Assembly: GCF_000243275.1 (NCBI RefSeq)
Contig: NZ_CM001437.1
Span: forward strand, 3,404,796 to 3,468,795
DNA from: Myroides odoratus DSM 2801
GTDB lineage: Bacteria > Bacteroidota > Bacteroidia > Flavobacteriales > Flavobacteriaceae
Reading direction: 5' to 3'
Length of the DNA stretch: 64,000 nucleotides
The translations under genes were made by a program, and so were the position numbers. The notes beneath the pieces were generated by a model, which was not told the origin of the DNA, did no database searches, and was given only the letters and a program-made list of their open reading frames with translations. Of this stretch, positions 61,038 through 64,000 are shown in pieces; positions within the stretch are counted from its first letter, which is position 1, and each line of letters starts with the position of its first letter.

Positions 61038-64000
61038 ATGAAAAAAAATGTACTTTCAGTCGCATTACTTATGATGTCTGGCTTCACATTTGCCCAAGTG
61101 GGTATTGGAACTGCAAATCCAAATCCAGCGGCTTTATTAGATGTAGAAGCAAACGCAGGTAGTTTTAAAGGAGTTTTAATTCCTAGAATTCCTTTAGTAT
61201 CAGCTACGAATAGTTCAAATATTAACGGGGGGAAAACACCAAATAGTCTCTTGGTATTTAATACTACAGAGAGTAATGAACTAAAACCAGGATACTACTT
61301 CTGGTTCGATAAACAATGGGTTCGTTTAATTTCTTCTACAGATGATTTCTTAGAAGATTTAGCAGCCAATGAAGAATTAGCGGTTAACATACAAGAGCAA
61401 ACCTTGTTTTTACGCGATTCTAAAAATCACATCGTTTCGGTTCCTTTAGCGGATGTTAATCTCGTAACGACACTTGAATCGAATGGTCAAGGAAAATATA
61501 CTTATACCTCAGAAGATAATACCCAAACGGTTATTGATGTTACCGCTGATGTAATTAATAATATTAATGTAATCATCAATCAAGAAGAGGTTATTAATGA
61601 AATTGTTGAATCGATTGCTCAAAATGCAAAAGCGCTATCAGGTGATGGTATCATCGAAGTAGTTGGCGGAGAACGAGCAGTGTTTACAACCACTTCGTTA
61701 AGTATTAAACCTTCAAGTATTACCACGGCTAAAATTGCTCCAGGCGGAAACAAACAACTGTTAGTTACGGATGAAAATGGAGCTGTAAAATGGGTAGATG
61801 TTTCGGATGAAGTCATCCAAGAAGCATTTGAGTTCAATGAAAAAGTAACCTTATTAGTTGATGGTGGCGATGGAACTTTTACGTACTACAACGAAAAAGG
61901 GATTGATGCCGATGGAAATGCCATTCCAGGACAAGGGGTGAAGTTTGATGCCAATACCCTTCGTATTGATAAAACAGCGGATAATACATACGCCTTTTAC
62001 GATAAGTCCAACGCAACGACTCCTATTGCGGTAATTGACGTTGCAGGAAGTGTGATTGAAAACATCACGGAAATCTTAAACGATACAACGGTACAAAACG
62101 ATATTTACCATTCCGTAGCGGCGCAAGGAAAAGCAGCGACTGCAGCAGATGGTTCGATTACAGTAACCAACGGAGATCAAGCGGTATTGAATGCGATGCA
62201 ACTTTCGGTTGCCAATGCAGGAATTACTACGGCTAAAATTGCTCCAGGTGGAAATAAACAATTACTGATTACGGATGAAAATGGAGCTGTAAAATGGGTA
62301 GATGCTTCAGATGAAGTCATCCAAGAAGCGTTTGAGTTCAATGAAAAAGTAACCTTACTAGTAGATGGTGGTGATGGAACTTTTACGTACTACAACGAAA
62401 AAGGAATTGATGCTGATGGAAATGCCATTCCAGGACAAGGGGTGAAATTTGATGCCAATACCCTTCGCATTGACAAAACAGCGGATAATACATATGCCTT
62501 TTACGATAAGTCCAACGCAACGACTCCTATTGCGGTAATTGACGTTGCAGGAAGTGTGATTGAAAACATCACAGAAATTTTAAATGATACAACGGTACAA
62601 AACGATATTTACCATTCCGTAGCGGCGCAAGGAAAAGCAGCGACTGCAGCAGATGGCTCTATTACAGTAACCAATGGAGATCAAGCGGTATTGAATGCGA
62701 TGCAACTTTCAGTTGCCAATGCGGGAATTACTACGGCTAAAATTGCTCCAGGCGGAAACAAACAACTGTTAGTTACGGATGAAAATGGAGCTGTAAAATG
62801 GGTTGATGTTTCGGATGAAGTCATCCAAGAAGCGTTTGAATTCAACGAAAAAGTAACCTTACTAGTAGATGGTGGTGATGGAACTTTTACGTACTACAAC
62901 GAAAAAGGAATCGATGCCGATGGAAATGCCATTCCAGGGCAAGGCGTGAAATTTGACGCGAATACGTTGCAAATACGCGAAAGAACAGGCGTTCGTGAAA
63001 AGGGAATCTACGATTTTTATGATGGAGTAACAACAGCGGACAACCCATTGATGACCATCAGCACAAGAGCGAGTTCGATTGTTTTTGAAAATAATTCAGA
63101 AAACATCCCTGGAGATAATCTACAAGAAATTTTAGATACAATCATTCAGAAGATTGAAGTAGCCCAAGGCCGACCTTCAGATTTGAGAGGGAATGGTATC
63201 TTGGTGAATGGAGAAGCACAAGAGAGCAATGCAGTGTTGAAAGACATTACCTTATCTATTGCGGATAATGCCATTACAGAAGGTAAAATTGACGATGAAG
63301 CGATTAGTTCGTATAAATTAAAAACAGGAGCAGTTTCGCCAATTAAAATTGCGCCTGGTGATCACAAACAAGTGTTGATTACAGATGAAAATGGAGCTGT
63401 AAAATGGGTAGGTGCTTCGGATGAAATTATCAAAGAATTGGTAGAACACCACGAAGCATTAACTTTATTAATAGACGAAGGAAATGGAACCTTTACCTAT
63501 TACAATGAGAAGGGAATTGACGAAGATGGAGCTGTAATTCCAGGTATGGGAATGACGTTTGATGCGAACACCCTTCGCATTGAGAAGACAGCGGATAATG
63601 CGTATGCTTTTTATGATAAATCTGATGCAACAACCCCACTTGCTGTGATTGATGTTGCTGGAAGTGTGATTGAAAATATTACGGAAATCTTAAACGATAC
63701 AACCGTACAAAATGATATTTACCATTCTGTAGCGGCGCAAGGAAAAGCAGCGACTGCAGCAGATGGCTCGATTACAGTAACCAACGGAGATCAAGCGGTA
63801 TTGAATGCCATGCAGCTTTCAGTTGCCAATGCAGGAATTACAACAGCTAAAATGCCCCCAGGTGGAAATAAACAGTTATTAGTGACGGATGAAAACGGTA
63901 CGGTAAAATGGGTAGATGCTTCAGATGAAGTTATCCAAGAAGCGTTTGAATTCAACGAAAAAGTAACCTTATTAGTTGACGGTGGCGATGGAACGTTTAC
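61038..64000 (+). CDS. Giant secreted repeat protein, 3' end cut by window
   Basis: Open from ATG 61038 to the window end, at least 987 residues. The signal peptide (…G-F-T-F-A-Q) is followed by V-G-I-G-T-x-N-P-x-P-A-A-L-L-D-V, the opening shared by many Bacteroidota surface and fibre-like proteins. From about residue 220 it consists of near-identical 168-residue repeats (504 bp), beginning T-T-A-K-I-A-P-G-G-N-K-Q-L-L and containing L-L-V-D-G-G-D-G-T-F-T-Y-Y. One repeat is diverged and 34 residues longer. No sorting domain is visible because the end is missing. Probably an adhesive fibre (inference). Confidence 0.85.
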   Translation, partial: MKKNVLSVALLMMSGFTFAQVGIGTANPNPAALLDVEANAGSFKGVLIPRIPLVSATNSSNINGGKTPNSLLVFNTTESNELKPGYYFWFDKQWVRLISSTDDFLEDLAANEELAVNIQEQTLFLRDSKNHIVSVPLADVNLVTTLESNGQGKYTYTSEDNTQTVIDVTADVINNINVIINQEEVINEIVESIAQNAKALSGDGIIEVVGGERAVFTTTSLSIKPSSITTAKIAPGGNKQLLVTDENGAVKWVDVSDEVIQEAFEFNEKVTLLVDGGDGTFTYYNEKGIDADGNAIPGQGVKFDANTLRIDKTADNTYAFYDKSNATTPIAVIDVAGSVIENITEILNDTTVQNDIYHSVAAQGKAATAADGSITVTNGDQAVLNAMQLSVANAGITTAKIAPGGNKQLLITDENGAVKWVDASDEVIQEAFEFNEKVTLLVDGGDGTFTYYNEKGIDADGNAIPGQGVKFDANTLRIDKTADNTYAFYDKSNATTPIAVIDVAGSVIENITEILNDTTVQNDIYHSVAAQGKAATAADGSITVTNGDQAVLNAMQLSVANAGITTAKIAPGGNKQLLVTDENGAVKWVDVSDEVIQEAFEFNEKVTLLVDGGDGTFTYYNEKGIDADGNAIPGQGVKFDANTLQIRERTGVREKGIYDFYDGVTTADNPLMTISTRASSIVFENNSENIPGDNLQEILDTIIQKIEVAQGRPSDLRGNGILVNGEAQESNAVLKDITLSIADNAITEGKIDDEAISSYKLKTGAVSPIKIAPGDHKQVLITDENGAVKWVGASDEIIKELVEHHEALTLLIDEGNGTFTYYNEKGIDEDGAVIPGMGMTFDANTLRIEKTADNAYAFYDKSDATTPLAVIDVAGSVIENITEILNDTTVQNDIYHSVAAQGKAATAADGSITVTNGDQAVLNAMQLSVANAGITTAKMPPGGNKQLLVTDENGTVKWVDASDEVIQEAFEFNEKVTLLVDGGDGTF
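61731..64000 (+). repeat. 504-bp tandem coding repeats
   Basis: The same marker (AAAATTGC or close) starts at 61731, 62235, 62739, 63345 and 63849: steps of 504, 504, 606 and 504 bp. The 504-bp units are nearly identical at DNA level, while the unit before 63345 is diverged and carries 102 extra bases. Confidence 0.92.

Noticed and set aside
61038..64000. Phage tail fibre as identity of the repeat protein
   Set aside because: It has a signal peptide and no phage genes nearby; a secreted surface protein is the simpler reading.

Overview
The window comes from a low-GC member of the Bacteroidota, most likely Flavobacteriaceae; Myroides-like is a guess from gene content. The pointers are a type IX secretion (T9SS) C-terminal sorting domain, SprB-type repeats, a PKD lipoprotein, META and lipocalin lipoproteins, a DUF2480 protein and many promoters of the Bacteroidota form TAnnTTTG. 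No rRNA, tRNA, CRISPR array or insertion sequence was recognised.

Layout. 1-3.7 kb: acetyltransferases, a nitrilase-family amidase and two small enzymes or binding proteins. 4-8.1 kb: two paralogous response regulators flank a periplasmic-TPR histidine kinase and a small lipoprotein that ends in a duplicated 12-residue peptide. 8.2-19.6 kb: housekeeping and accessory genes (guanidinium-type SMR exporter, META lipoprotein, MBL-fold hydrolase, CAT-like acetyltransferase, SseB-like protein, HMG-CoA-lyase-like enzyme, guaB, alpha/beta hydrolase, GNAT). 19.6-22.3 kb: a four-gene operon encoding a NarL-type two-component system with a separate multi-span membrane protein. 23-31.2 kb: DNA alkylation repair, FAD monooxygenase, alpha-oxoamine synthase, a His/Lys-rich secreted protein, a strongly structured candidate ncRNA and an AraC regulator. 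31.25-34.2 kb: a redox cluster (Mn-type SOD, DUF2480, FMN reductase, ferredoxin) divergent from a SufR-like Fe-S regulator, with a 15-bp perfect inverted repeat over the SOD promoter.

35.1-57.1 kb is the most remarkable part. A run of very large co-oriented surface genes (FN3 protein, SprB/T9SS protein, PKD lipoprotein, beta-barrel, 1550-aa protein) ends in a 1508-aa modular protein. That protein has a TANFOR/FN3-like N-terminus, a metzincin-like zinc site and a C-terminal PD-(D/E)xK-like nuclease, and a candidate immunity gene follows it. Downstream lies a graveyard of displaced parts: a frameshifted toxin cassette with its own immunity paralogue, a second start-less toxin tip with a different immunity gene, and a truncated copy of the toxin core whose first 282 bp is almost identical to the main gene. 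I read this as a polymorphic toxin locus with a 3' reservoir of silent cassettes.

57.4-64 kb: tam methyltransferase, an OMP-like protein, a SMI1/KNR4 protein, a lipocalin, and the start of a giant secreted protein made of 168-residue repeats that runs off the window.

A second unusual theme is three intergenic arrays (12.8-13.2, 17.3-17.5 and 24.5-24.9 kb) built from CTCACC/GGTGAG words spaced about 8-9 bp apart. They abut gene ends, and two of them share a non-repetitive core sequence.
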